A stretch of 64,000 nt of DNA from the NCBI GenBank assembly GCA_963728765.1, contig CAVSKX010000006.1, positions 62,001-126,000 of the forward strand. The letters run 5' to 3'. The position numbers and the translations under genes are program-made. Positions 44,145 through 52,754 of the stretch are shown one piece after another (the stretch's first letter is position 1; each line of letters starts with the position of its first letter). Under the pieces are notes generated by a model that was given only the letters and a program-made list of their open reading frames with translations, did not search any database and was not told where the DNA came from. The DNA comes from AC-32 sp963728765 (GTDB lineage: Bacteria > Actinomycetota > Thermoleophilia > Gaiellales > Gaiellaceae).

Positions 44145-45294
44145 CGACGGGCTCTCGCTCCCGCGCCTGCTCGGCGTAGATCTCCTCGAGCGAGGCGCCT
44201 GCGGCGTGCCGCGCGATCTGGCGCTCGGCCGCGTTGGAGGCCGGGATCGAGAGGTACGACGCACAGCCGAGCTCCTCCGCGGCCGGCTGCACCCACTCGA
44301 GCAGCCGCTCGAGGTGCGCCCGCGCCGGGCGGACGTCGCCGGTCGAGAGGTCGATCAGCTCACCGGAGAGGCCGTACCTCGTCGCGCGCCAGAGGTTCTC
44401 CTCGATCAGGCGGTGCGGGTGCGAGGGGAGCGGCTCGCCGTCGTCGACGGTGCGCGCGATCCGGGCCGTCAGGGCGTAGCAGAGCGCGGCCAGGGCGCGG
44501 GCCTCGCCGAGGTCGGGCTGCGCATCGCAGATGCGGATCTCGACGGTCGGGAACGCGAGGTGCGGGCGAACGCTCCACCAGAGCTGGGTGTGCTCGTCGA
44601 TGGAACGCGTGTCGTAGAGGAAGCGGACATATCGCTCGAAGCCGTCCCAGCCGTCGTACGCGTCGGGTACGCCACAGCGAGGGAACATCTTCGTGAAGAT
44701 CTCGGTGCGCGCGGAGTGGAGGCCGCTGTTCACGGCCTCGACGAAGGGCGAGCTGGCGGAGACGGCGAGCAGTTCGGGCAGGAAGTTGCGCAGGCCGTTG
44801 CAGACGGCGATCGCGCGGTCAGGGCCGCTGATCGCGACGTGGACGTGCAGCCCGAACGTGTTGTTGCGCCAGACGACGTAGCGCAGGATCTCGTCGTTGC
44901 GGCGGTAGTGGGGCGTGTCGATGATGCGCTGCTCCTGCCACGGGCTCCAGGGGTGCGTGCCGGTTGCCGCCAGGCCGACGCCGACCGAGTCCGCGAGCTC
45001 GAACAGCTGCGCGCGGCGCTCGCCGAGCCGGGCCGCCGCCTCGTCGAAGGAGTCGCACCGGCCGGTGCGGATCTCGACCTCGGAGGCGATCAGCTCGCCG
45101 ACGAGGTGCTCCTCCAGCGGCGTGCCCTGTGAGGCAGCCTGTAGCTCCTCGAAGCGGTTGGTGAGGTCCAGGGTCTCCGGGTCGAGGACGGCGAACTCCT
45201 CCTCGACGGCGACCGTGAGGTCGGTCGCAGACTCGAACTGCTCGCGGGCGAGGGCGATCTGTTCCTCGGGACTGAGGCGCTGGGCGTCTCCCAT
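44137..45294 (-). CDS. GCS2-family carboxylate-amine ligase (YbdK/EgtA-like)
   Basis: 385 residues. VAVEEEFAVLDPETLDL near residue 30 gives the conserved E-E-E nucleotide/metal motif; ASEVEIRTGRCDSFDEAA, GTHPWSP, NNTFGLHVHVAI and VEIRICDAQPDLGEARALA are family signatures. Such ligases make gamma-glutamyl bonds (glutamate-cysteine ligase activity in YbdK, EgtA in ergothioneine synthesis). No other thiol-biosynthesis gene is nearby, so the substrate is unproven. Confidence 0.87.
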   Translation of the reverse strand: MGDAQRLSPEEQIALAREQFESATDLTVAVEEEFAVLDPETLDLTNRFEELQAASQGTPLEEHLVGELIASEVEIRTGRCDSFDEAAARLGERRAQLFELADSVGVGLAATGTHPWSPWQEQRIIDTPHYRRNDEILRYVVWRNNTFGLHVHVAISGPDRAIAVCNGLRNFLPELLAVSASSPFVEAVNSGLHSARTEIFTKMFPRCGVPDAYDGWDGFERYVRFLYDTRSIDEHTQLWWSVRPHLAFPTVEIRICDAQPDLGEARALAALCYALTARIARTVDDGEPLPSHPHRLIEENLWRATRYGLSGELIDLSTGDVRPARAHLERLLEWVQPAAEELGCASYLSIPASNAAERQIARHAAGASLEEIYAEQAREREPVGG

Positions 45295-45364
45295 GGGGCC
45301 GCTACCTTAGTTGAAGGATTAGCGCAGCCTCTGCGCGGGCCGCCAGGCGGCCGCGGGCGCGCGG

Positions 45365-46015
45365 CTAGGTGAGGTGGAAGTAGAGCGCGTGCAGCAGGTC
45401 GACCGCGGGGTTCGACGTGTGCACCGTCACGTCGTTCGGGACGTCGAGCAGCGCCTCGGAGTAGTTGAAGATGATCCGCACCCCGGAGTCGATCAGCTCG
45501 TCTGCCACCTCCTGGGCGTGGTCGGCAGGCACCGCGACGACGCCGACGATGATGTTCTTCTCGCGCACCGCGTCGCGCAGGAGGCCCGAGTCCTCGATCG
45601 GCATCGCCCCGATCGTGCGCCCGACCTTGTCGGGATCGTTGTCGAAGACGGCGGCGATGTTGATCCCGTGCTCGGCGAAGATCGGCGAGCTCGCGATCGC
45701 GTGGCCGAGGCGCCCGGCCCCGACGAGCGCGATGTTGTGCTGCCCCTGCGTCCGCAGGATCTTGCGGATCTCGCCGAGCAGCGAGTCGATGTTGTAGCCG
45801 ACGCCGCGCTTGCCGAACTTGCCGAAGGCCGAGAGGTCGCGGCGAATCTGCGTCGCGTTGATGTTGGTGTAGTCCGAGATCTCCTGCGAGGAGATCCGGT
45901 CCTTCCCCATCTTCTTGGCCTGGGTCAGAACCTGGAGGTAGCGGCTCAATCGAGCGGCGACCCCAACCGTCAGCCGTTCCGACCCGGCCGCACTGTTAAC
46001 GGAGGTTTGCAACAC
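45365..46015 (-). CDS. rex: Redox-sensing transcriptional repressor Rex
   Basis: 216 residues. Winged helix at 15-85 (VAARLSRYLQVLTQAKKMGKDRISSQEISDYTNINATQIRRDLSAFGKFGKRGVGYNI), Rossmann domain from 90 with IALVGAGRLGHAIASS, and C-terminal swapped helix. Rex senses NADH/NAD+ and represses respiratory and redox genes. I saw no clear TTGTGA-N6-TCACAA operator near this gene. Start ATG 46015; a longer upstream start is not needed. Confidence 0.96.
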   Translation of the reverse strand: MLQTSVNSAAGSERLTVGVAARLSRYLQVLTQAKKMGKDRISSQEISDYTNINATQIRRDLSAFGKFGKRGVGYNIDSLLGEIRKILRTQGQHNIALVGAGRLGHAIASSPIFAEHGINIAAVFDNDPDKVGRTIGAMPIEDSGLLRDAVREKNIIVGVVAVPADHAQEVADELIDSGVRIIFNYSEALLDVPNDVTVHTSNPAVDLLHALYFHLT

Positions 46016-46060
46016 GCACGAGCATTGTGCCTGACCCGCGCGGCTCCGTGCGTCAGACCG

Positions 46061-46375
46061 TCACAAACTCGGCTCCGAGCGGGCACTTTGTGCCGTGGCC
46101 AGACGCCGCCGGAACGCCTCCTCGTGGACGTAGTAGGTGAAGACCCGCTCGCCGTCGATCTCGACGACCGGCAGCCACTCGCGGTAGCGCGCCTCGAGCT
46201 CCGCGTCGCCGTCGATCGCGACCTCTTCCAACGCGAACCCGACCTCCTCCCGCAGCGCGCGAACCTGTGCGAGCGCCCGCTCGCAGAGGTGGCAGCCCGC
46301 AGCGTGATAGACGGCCACTCGGACGGCCTGCGGTACGTGATCCGAGACTCCGTAGGAGTTAGGGGTAGAGCCCAC
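46061..46375 (-). CDS. Glutaredoxin-like thiol-disulfide protein (DUF836 type)
   Basis: 104 residues if it starts at GTG 46375, overlapping the glutamate dehydrogenase stop by 17 bp; a start at GTG 46318 would give 85 residues that contain the whole domain. VAVYHAAGCHLCERALAQVRAL shows the CxxC active site (C-H-L-C), and LPVVEIDGERVFTYYVHEEAF the cis-Pro region. It lies between gdhA and rex and may be part of a redox group of genes. Confidence 0.8.
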   Translation of the reverse strand: MGSTPNSYGVSDHVPQAVRVAVYHAAGCHLCERALAQVRALREEVGFALEEVAIDGDAELEARYREWLPVVEIDGERVFTYYVHEEAFRRRLATAQSARSEPSL

Positions 46376-47633
46376 GCGTGATGGTGGCTTCCGCGACGCG
46401 GCCGACCGCGACCCCGTAGGCCGCCGCCCGCATGCTCGTCTGCTTCTCGTCGAAGATGTGCCAGGTCTCGTTGAACGCGCGCGTGACGATGTCGCGCAGC
46501 TTCGAGTTCACCTCGGGCTCCTTCCAGAAGTACTCCTGGAGGCCCTGCACCCATTCGAAGTACGAGACGACGACGCCGCCCGCGTTGGCGAGGACGTCGG
46601 GCAGAACGAGAATGCCCTTGTCGTCGAGGATCTCGTCGGCGGACGGCGTGATCGGGCCGTTCGCGCCCTCACAGATGATCTGCGCCTTCACCTGGTCGGC
46701 GTTGTCGGTGGTGATGACCTGCTCGAGCGCGCACGGCGCGAGCACGTCGCACTCCAGCAGCAGCAGCTCGTCGTTGGTGATCTCCTCCGCCCCCTTGAGG
46801 CCGGCGAGCGAGCCTGTCTCCAGCTTGTGGGCGATCGCGGCGGCGACGTCGATGCCGTTCGGGTTGTGCAGCCCGACTCGCGAGTCCGAGACTGCGATCA
46901 CCGTCGCGCCCTCCTCCGCGAGGAACTTCGCGAGGAAGCTGCCAACGTTGCCGAAGCCCTGCACGGCGACCTTCAGATCTGCCAGCCGGAGCTCCTTCTT
47001 CCGCGCCGCCTCCTGGATGCAGTAGAGCGAGCCGCGCGCGGTTGCCTCGAGCCGGCCGAGGGAGCCGCCGACGTTCAGCGGCTTGCCGGTGACGACGCCG
47101 AGCACCGAGTGGCCCTTGTTCATCGAGTAGGTGTCGAAGATCCAGGCCATCACCGAGCCGTCGGTGCCGACGTCCGGCGCCGGGATGTCCTTCTCAGGCC
47201 CGATCTCGTTGATGATCTCGGTGGTGTAGCGGCGCGTCATGCGCTCGAGCTCGCCGCGCGAGAGCTCCTTCGGGTTGCAGACGACCCCGCCCTTGGCGCC
47301 GCCGAAGGGGATGTTCATCAGCGCGCACTTCCACGTCATCCACATCGACAGCGCCTTGACCTCGTCGAGCGTGACGTCGGGGTGGTAGCGGATGCCGCCC
47401 TTGGACGGGCCGCGCGCGATGTTGTGCGTCACGCGGTAGCCCTCGAAGGCCTGGATCGTGCCGTCGTCCATCGTCACCGGGATCGAGACGACGACTGCCT
47501 TCTTGCACTCCTGGAGGACGTTCACCAGGCGCTGGTCGATGTCGAAGATGTCGGCCACGCGGCGCAGCTGCTCGCGGGCGATGTCGAAGGGGTTCTCGCG
47601 AAGGTGGGACTCGGGCGCTTCGAGTGTGGTCAC
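46359..47633 (-). CDS. gdhA: Glutamate dehydrogenase
   Basis: 424 residues from GTG 47633 with GAGGAG upstream. Conserved blocks: EGYRVTHNIARGPSKGGIRYHPDVTLDEVKALSMWMTWKCALMNIPFGGAKGGV (glutamate-binding Lys and catalytic Lys), NAD(P)-binding VAVQGFGNVGSFLAKFL, and EGANGPITPSADEIL. Length and motifs match the hexameric class (GdhA/RocG-like). The enzyme links glutamate and 2-oxoglutarate plus ammonia. Coenzyme choice cannot be read with certainty, but the residue after strand 2 (SDSRVG) favours NAD+. Confidence 0.95.
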   Translation of the reverse strand: MTTLEAPESHLRENPFDIAREQLRRVADIFDIDQRLVNVLQECKKAVVVSIPVTMDDGTIQAFEGYRVTHNIARGPSKGGIRYHPDVTLDEVKALSMWMTWKCALMNIPFGGAKGGVVCNPKELSRGELERMTRRYTTEIINEIGPEKDIPAPDVGTDGSVMAWIFDTYSMNKGHSVLGVVTGKPLNVGGSLGRLEATARGSLYCIQEAARKKELRLADLKVAVQGFGNVGSFLAKFLAEEGATVIAVSDSRVGLHNPNGIDVAAAIAHKLETGSLAGLKGAEEITNDELLLLECDVLAPCALEQVITTDNADQVKAQIICEGANGPITPSADEILDDKGILVLPDVLANAGGVVVSYFEWVQGLQEYFWKEPEVNSKLRDIVTRAFNETWHIFDEKQTSMRAAAYGVAVGRVAEATITRGLYP

Positions 47634-47741
47634 GGAGGCTCCTCGGTTGGAAACACGCTGCAAACGGGCTGAGTATATGAGGCGGTCGGCGTCGCGAGGG
47701 CTTAGGTCGCGCGCCGCCACCACCGTTCGTTGGTCGGCCGC

Positions 47742-47788
47742 GCGTGCACAGCACGCCCGGCCTCGGTGGTCGGCGCCTGGACGGCGCC
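47742..47788. repeat. Two short palindromes between gdhA and the subtilase gene
   Basis: GCGTGC-ACA-GCACGC (47742-47756) and GGCGCC-TGGAC-GGCGCC (47772-47788) lie in the 161-bp gap. The spacing and the three-base loop in the first match the two-hairpin pattern seen elsewhere. They might also terminate the subtilase transcript that ends at 47795. Confidence 0.5.
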
Positions 47789-47794
47789 TTCGCC

Positions 47795-50317
47795 CTACTT
47801 GATGTGGAACGCGATCGTCCGGCTCGTCGGCGGGCCGTCGCTCGTGGGGAACGCGACCAGCCGCACCTCATAGCGGCCGGGCTGCAGCACATTGCCGCCT
47901 GGGCCGCGCCCCGTGAGGCCGATCGCGACGCGTCCGGGCAACAGGTCGCGTAGACGCGCGAGCAGGCCGATCCGCCGCTTGGCCCGCCAGAGCTCGACGT
48001 CGAGCTTCGAGACCGGGTGGACCTCGGCGCCTGCAGGCCCCTCGCGCACGAGGCCCGCCTGGAGCGACAGCACCGCGGGCGTCGTGTCGGAGGGCTTGAA
48101 CGCCGAGGCGGAGAGAGCGACGGACGAGATCAGGCTTTCCGGCGGAGCGCCGTACGTGATCGCCCAGGGCACCTTCAGCGGGCCCGCGCCGCGCGCGACG
48201 AAGAGCACCGAGCCCTCGGCCGAGCCCTCGGGCGGCGCCGCGCCGTTGAGCCGCGCCTGGAGCGTGACGGTGGCGTGCCCCCCCGGCTTCAAGCGCACCC
48301 AGCGCGGCTTCGGGGTGATCACGAGGCCGCCGCTCCCCGCGATGCGCACGCGCACGAGCAGGCGCCGCGTCGACGAGTTGTGCACGACGACCTCCTGGGT
48401 GGAGTGCCAGCCGTCGCCCTGGGCGCGGCCGAACGCGAGGGTGACGGGGTCGGTGCTGACCTCGCCGGCCGTGGCCGCACCGAGGTCGACCAGGCCGGCG
48501 CCCTGCGCGGTGACGCTCGTGTCCCGGATCGAGCGCGCCGTGCCCGTGAGCAGGCTCCTGAGGTCGAGCGCGCGCAAGCCCGGGCGCGCCTGGGCGAGCA
48601 CCGCCGCCGCGCCGGCGACCACGGCCGCTGCGGGGCTCGAGCCGTTGACGGTGCCGAACCGCGGCGTCCCGTCCTCGTTCGCGCCCGGCTCGGAGGTGAC
48701 GAGCGCCACACCCGGAGCGGCGAGGTCCGGCTTCACGCGCCCGTCGAACGCGAGGCCGCGCGACGAGAAGGGCGCGATCTCGCCGTCGCCGCCGTTGCGC
48801 ACGACGGACGGCATACCGATCGAGATCGTCGGGTGCTCGTCCCTCGCGATAGCGCCTAGGGCTGCCTGCGCCACCCGCAGCGGGACGCTCACCACCGGGA
48901 CCTCGACCGACTCGTCGACGCCGATGCCGCCTGCCGGCAGCTGCGTCCCGTAGACCACGACTGCGGTCGCCCCGGCGTGCGCTGCGTCCTCGATGGCGGC
49001 CACCGGGTCGCCGCCGCCGTGGATCAGCGCTGCACGGCCGGCGACGAGGCTGTGCCCGCGCTCGTCGAAGAAGCGGTCGATCGTCGGGCCGGTCCCGTGG
49101 CGCGGCGTGGCGAGCTCGAGCTCCCGTGGGTGCGCCGTGGGAACCGAGCCCGCGAGCGGCAGCCGGCGGTCGAGCACGAGACCCAGGCCGACGCGCACCG
49201 AGACCGGCACCTCCTGGGCGTTCTCGCGCAGGTCGGCAGCGCCCGCGGTCAGCGCGGCCGGGGCGCCGCCGGGGCTGGAGACGCTGCCGTAGCCGGGCCC
49301 GGCCGGCCCGTCGTTCCCGACCGGGGCGACGACGAGGGTGTCGAGCTGCAGCGCGCCCGTGATAGCGCGCGCCTCGGGCGAGTCGGTGAAGGCGGCGTAC
49401 GACACTGCGGCCCCGACGAGGGCGATTCGCGCCGCGTCGTGGGCGTCGCCGTCGAGGTTCGGGTCGACCGCACGCTCGAGGCCGGCGATCAGCTGGTCGG
49501 TTCGCGCGTAGACGGCCCAGCCGCCGGTCTGGTCGCGCTGCCAGCCGGCGACACGGATCGGCAGGACGGAGGCGCCCGGCGCGATCCCCCTTGCGCCGGC
49601 GAGGACCCCCGCCATCTCCGTGCCGTGGTGCTCGGGACGGCCGGTACCGTCCGGGTCCAGCGCAGCCTTCACCTCGGGATCGCCGCCGACGATGTCGACG
49701 CCCGGCAGGACATGCCCGCGCAGGTATGGGTGCGCGCGGTCGACGCCGGTGTCGAGCAGCGCGATCGTCACGCCGCGCCCGTCGAAGCCCGGCAGCCGCA
49801 GCGACGGCAGGCTGCCGGCACCGCCGGCGAGGCCCTTCGCGAGCAGCTCAGACGAGACCGAAGCCGGATAGGCGACGCGCACCGGGTAGACGCCCGCCAC
49901 CTCGGGCCGCCGCTCGAGGACGGCGATCGCGCGCGCGTCGAGCGGCGCGGAGAAGCCGTTCAGCACACGCGTGTAGCTGAACTGAACCTGCGGGCGGATC
50001 CCCCGCGTGCTCAGCTCCGTGAGCAGCTGCCGCTGGGCCGCGAGTGCCGACCGCGTCCACGTCCGCTCCTTCCGCTGGGTCGCCACGCCGCCGTTCATCG
50101 CCACGCGCTGCGCCATCGAGGGCGAGCGCAGCACGACGAGCACGCGCTGGCCCACGTCTACAGCCGGGTGGCCGCCCCCGACAAGGCCACGCCAGGACGA
50201 CGCCTGGGAGACAAGCGAGCGCACTTTCGTCTGCGCGACGCCGAAACCGAGCGCGAGCGCCGCCGCGACCAGCGCCAGGACGACGAGAACGCCTTCAGAG
50301 AGCCGACGCGTAGGCAT
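47795..50317 (-). CDS. Subtilisin-family (S8) serine protease, membrane-anchored, with PA-like insert
   Basis: 840 residues from ATG 50317 (a TTG three codons upstream is possible), overlapping the tsaD gene end by 23 bp. An N-terminal membrane segment (~8-28) leaves the rest outside. Triad: Asp in TIALLDTGVDRAHP, His in RPEHHGTEMAGVL, Ser in the region GTVNGSSPAAAVVAG, which deviates from the usual GTSMAxP. A PA domain (~430-520) and fibronectin-like C-terminal domains (GGLVITPKPRWVRLKPGGHATVTL) follow. Because the Ser motif is atypical, activity is less certain. Confidence 0.87.
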   Translation of the reverse strand: MPTRRLSEGVLVVLALVAAALALGFGVAQTKVRSLVSQASSWRGLVGGGHPAVDVGQRVLVVLRSPSMAQRVAMNGGVATQRKERTWTRSALAAQRQLLTELSTRGIRPQVQFSYTRVLNGFSAPLDARAIAVLERRPEVAGVYPVRVAYPASVSSELLAKGLAGGAGSLPSLRLPGFDGRGVTIALLDTGVDRAHPYLRGHVLPGVDIVGGDPEVKAALDPDGTGRPEHHGTEMAGVLAGARGIAPGASVLPIRVAGWQRDQTGGWAVYARTDQLIAGLERAVDPNLDGDAHDAARIALVGAAVSYAAFTDSPEARAITGALQLDTLVVAPVGNDGPAGPGYGSVSSPGGAPAALTAGAADLRENAQEVPVSVRVGLGLVLDRRLPLAGSVPTAHPRELELATPRHGTGPTIDRFFDERGHSLVAGRAALIHGGGDPVAAIEDAAHAGATAVVVYGTQLPAGGIGVDESVEVPVVSVPLRVAQAALGAIARDEHPTISIGMPSVVRNGGDGEIAPFSSRGLAFDGRVKPDLAAPGVALVTSEPGANEDGTPRFGTVNGSSPAAAVVAGAAAVLAQARPGLRALDLRSLLTGTARSIRDTSVTAQGAGLVDLGAATAGEVSTDPVTLAFGRAQGDGWHSTQEVVVHNSSTRRLLVRVRIAGSGGLVITPKPRWVRLKPGGHATVTLQARLNGAAPPEGSAEGSVLFVARGAGPLKVPWAITYGAPPESLISSVALSASAFKPSDTTPAVLSLQAGLVREGPAGAEVHPVSKLDVELWRAKRRIGLLARLRDLLPGRVAIGLTGRGPGGNVLQPGRYEVRLVAFPTSDGPPTSRTIAFHIK

Positions 50318-51254
50318 CGAGGGCAAGATAACCAGGCGGCGGGATCGCCTCGACGTACCTCGCCGCCGAGGCGATCATTGCGGCGTTGTCGGTGCAGAGG
50401 GCGAGCGTAGGCGCTTTCGCGTCGGGCAGCGACGCGCGCAGCTCCGAGTTCGCGGCCACGCCGCCGACGACGGCGAGCCGTTCGGCGCCTATCTCCTCGG
50501 CTGCCTCCTGCGTGCGTTGAACGAGCGCGCGGACGATCGCGCGCTGGTAGCTGGCGGCGAGATCGGCGCGGTGCTCGGGAAACTCGTCGCCGAGGTCGCG
50601 CACCGTGTAGAGCAGCGCCGTCTTCACCCCGGAGAAGGAGAAGTCGAGGCCCGGCACGCGCGCGACCGGGAAGTCGAATGCCTCCGGGTCGCCATCGCGC
50701 GCGAGGCGGTCGATCTCGGCGCCGCCCGGGTAGCCGAGGCCGAGCAGCCGGGCGCCCTTGTCGAACGCCTCGCCCGCCGCGTCGTCGATCGTCGTTCCGA
50801 GCCGCCGGAAGGCACCGTGCTCGGGCACGTCGACGAGGAGCGTGTGGCCGCCGCTCGCGAGCAGGCAGAGGAACGGCGGCTCGAGCGGGTCGGGCTCGAG
50901 GTAGAGCGACGCAACGTGCCCGTGCAGGTGATTCACCGGCGCGAGCGGCAGGCCCCGCCCCCACGCCAGCGCCTTCGCGGCGGACAGCCCGACGAGCAGC
51001 GCGCCGATCAGCCCGGGTCCCTGGGTGACGGCGACCGTCTCGACGTCATCGAGGGTCACGTCCGCCTCTGCGAGCGCCTCGCGCACGACCGGCATCACCA
51101 ACTCCAGATGCCTTCGCGACGCGACCTCCGGCACTACGCCACCGAACCGTGCATGAAGGTCCGCTTGCGAGGCGACGACGTTCGAGACGATCCGGCCACC
51201 GTCGACGAGCGCCGCGGCCGTCTCGTCGCACGAGGTCTCAAGCGCAAGGATCAG
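50295..51254 (-). CDS. tsaD: tRNA t6A threonylcarbamoyltransferase TsaD, apparent CTG start
   Basis: 319 residues. The start motif ILALETSCDETAAAL is preceded directly by CTG at 51254, which overlaps the rimI stop as CTGA; no ATG/GTG/TTG fits there, the nearest alternative being GTG 14 codons upstream. Metal ligands lie in SRRHLELV and NHLHGHVASL; the ATP/product site in LLASGGHT, GEAFDKGARLLGLGYPGG and GGVAANSELR. TsaD transfers threonylcarbamoyl to A37 of ANN-decoding tRNAs together with TsaB and TsaE, encoded just upstream. Confidence 0.95.
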   Translation of the reverse strand: MILALETSCDETAAALVDGGRIVSNVVASQADLHARFGGVVPEVASRRHLELVMPVVREALAEADVTLDDVETVAVTQGPGLIGALLVGLSAAKALAWGRGLPLAPVNHLHGHVASLYLEPDPLEPPFLCLLASGGHTLLVDVPEHGAFRRLGTTIDDAAGEAFDKGARLLGLGYPGGAEIDRLARDGDPEAFDFPVARVPGLDFSFSGVKTALLYTVRDLGDEFPEHRADLAASYQRAIVRALVQRTQEAAEEIGAERLAVVGGVAANSELRASLPDAKAPTLALCTDNAAMIASAARYVEAIPPPGYLALDAYASAL

Positions 51255-51724
51255 GAGTGCGTCGCCGGCTCCGAGACCGGGTCCTTCCACATGATCAGCG
51301 CGTCCTCGCGGTTGTCCGTGTAGTAGCCGCGGCGGACGCCGCGCGGGCGAAAGCCGAGCTCTTCGTAGAGCTTGATCGCCCCCGCGTTCGAGACGCGCAC
51401 CTCGAGCGTGTAGCCGCGCCGGCTGCGGCCTGCCGTCAGCTCGAACAACCGGTTCAGCAGCAGCGAGGCGATCCCGCGGCGGCGGTGGTCGGGCCTGACG
51501 GCGACGTTCATCACGTGCCAGGCATCGACGTAGCGGGAGATGATCAGGTAGCCGATCAGCCTCTCGGTCTCCGCCTCGAACGCGCCGAGGCAGAGCGACG
51601 ACGGCTTCGCCAGCTCGCTCGCGAACATCGAGCGCGACCACGGCGTCGGGTAGGAGCTGCGCTCGATCTCTTCGATCGCGTTCAGGTCGCGCAGCTCGAG
51701 GCGGCGGAGCTCGACCTCGGTCAC
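51251..51724 (-). CDS. rimI: Ribosomal-protein-alanine N-acetyltransferase RimI
   Basis: 157 residues from GTG 51724 (GTGA overlap with tsaB). GNAT features: LRDLNAIEEIERSSYPTPWSRSMFASEL at the start, MNVAVRPDHRRRGIASLLLNRLFEL with the acetyl-CoA R-R-x-G-I-A loop, and SNAGAIKLYEELGFRPRGVRRGYY. It N-acetylates ribosomal protein S18 or similar. Its presence within tsa operons is common in Actinobacteria. Confidence 0.93.
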   Translation of the reverse strand: MTEVELRRLELRDLNAIEEIERSSYPTPWSRSMFASELAKPSSLCLGAFEAETERLIGYLIISRYVDAWHVMNVAVRPDHRRRGIASLLLNRLFELTAGRSRRGYTLEVRVSNAGAIKLYEELGFRPRGVRRGYYTDNREDALIMWKDPVSEPATHS

Positions 51725-52308
51725 GCCTTCTTCTTCTCCGCGTCGGGGACGCGCAGGTAGAGCGGCTCGACAGCCTCCGCCGGGCCGAAGTCCCTGGCGA
51801 GCTGCGCGTGGAAGCGCGCCCGCGGCAGGTGGCGCTCGTCGTCGTCCGGCGGCACCTCAGCCCCGCGCTGCTCGAGCACCTCGCGGTAGCGCAGGGCGCC
51901 GTCGCCGACGTAGAGCCCACCCGCCAGCTCCTGCGGCGCGCAGACCACCGGCTCGCCGTCGGCGAGCGCGAACACCTCCCGACGCCCGGCGTCCACGACC
52001 GGCACCGCGCCGGGCGCGCCGGCGGCGAGAGCCTCGAGCGTGGAGACACCCGCGACCGGCAGGTCGAGCGCGAGCGCCAGCCCACGCGCTGCCGCGAGGC
52101 CGAGCCGCATGCCCGTGAAGCTACCCGGCCCGGTGCCGACGACGATCCCGGTCAGCTCCGAGCGTTCGACGCCGCCCGCGCGCAGCAGCTCATCGGCGTC
52201 CTCGAGCACCCGGACCGCCCGGGAGACAGCTTCTCCCAGCACCTCACCGTCCCGCACGAGCGCAGTGGTCGCAGCGCTCGTCGCGGTGTCAAACGCGAGT
52301 GTCAGCAC
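51721..52308 (-). CDS. tsaB: tRNA t6A biosynthesis protein TsaB
   Basis: 195 residues from GTG 52308. TLAFDTATSAATTALVRDGEVLGE and VVGTGPGSFTGMRLGLAAARGLALAL are the TsaB signature; it is an ASKHA-fold scaffold that partners TsaD. The C-terminal half is shorter than in E. coli and ends in VPDAEKKKA. The gene overlaps tsaE by 20 bp at its start and rimI by 4 bp at its end. Confidence 0.94.
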   Translation of the reverse strand: MLTLAFDTATSAATTALVRDGEVLGEAVSRAVRVLEDADELLRAGGVERSELTGIVVGTGPGSFTGMRLGLAAARGLALALDLPVAGVSTLEALAAGAPGAVPVVDAGRREVFALADGEPVVCAPQELAGGLYVGDGALRYREVLEQRGAEVPPDDDERHLPRARFHAQLARDFGPAEAVEPLYLRVPDAEKKKA

Positions 52309-52750
52309 CCCCGGGCAGGCGGTCGAGCAACGACGGTTCTTCGCTTTCCAGCGAGATCAGTCTATGAGCGGCGTCCACGTGCGACAAACGTACCTTCACG
52401 CGAACCGGCGGGAGCGCATCCGCGGCGGCCTCCGGCCACTCGACGAAGCAGATCGCATCCTGAAAGTACGGCTCGAGGTCGCCCCACTCGGCGGCCGAGA
52501 AGCCCTGGAAGCGGTACAGGTCGAGGTGCGAGACGTCCACCGGCTCGCTCGGGTAGCGATGGCCGACGGTGAAGGTCGGGCTCGTCACCGGCACCGTCAC
52601 TCCGAGCGCGCGACAGGCGCCGCGGACGAAGGTCGTCTTGCCGCTGCCGAGCTCGCCCGAGACCGTGACGACGTCGCCGGCCCGCAGCTCGCCCGCGAGG
52701 GCAGCGGCGGTGGCTTCCGTCTCCGCCGGCGAGGCGGAGTTGACTTCCAC
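52289..52750 (-). CDS. tsaE: tRNA t6A biosynthesis ATPase TsaE
   Basis: 153 residues. P-loop GELGSGKTTFVRG near residue 31-43, SPTF motif (VTSPTFTVGHRY), HLDLYRF and the conserved CFVEWPEAA complete the family. TsaE stimulates TsaB-TsaD turnover by ATP hydrolysis. It begins 4 bp after the uracil-DNA glycosylase stop codon, so the t6A genes are transcribed with fmdB-like and udg genes. Confidence 0.95.
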   Translation of the reverse strand: MEVNSASPAETEATAAALAGELRAGDVVTVSGELGSGKTTFVRGACRALGVTVPVTSPTFTVGHRYPSEPVDVSHLDLYRFQGFSAAEWGDLEPYFQDAICFVEWPEAAADALPPVRVKVRLSHVDAAHRLISLESEEPSLLDRLPGGADTRV

Positions 52751-52754
52751 GGTC

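Noticed and set aside
46016..46078. Rex operator upstream of rex
   Set aside because: ATTGTG and TCACAA-like halves exist near 46024 and 46071 but are ~35 bp apart; the known operator has a gap of about 6 to 8 bases.
46476..47630. Plus-strand frames opposite glutamate dehydrogenase
   Set aside because: Shadows of a well-conserved enzyme gene; no motif or start signal.
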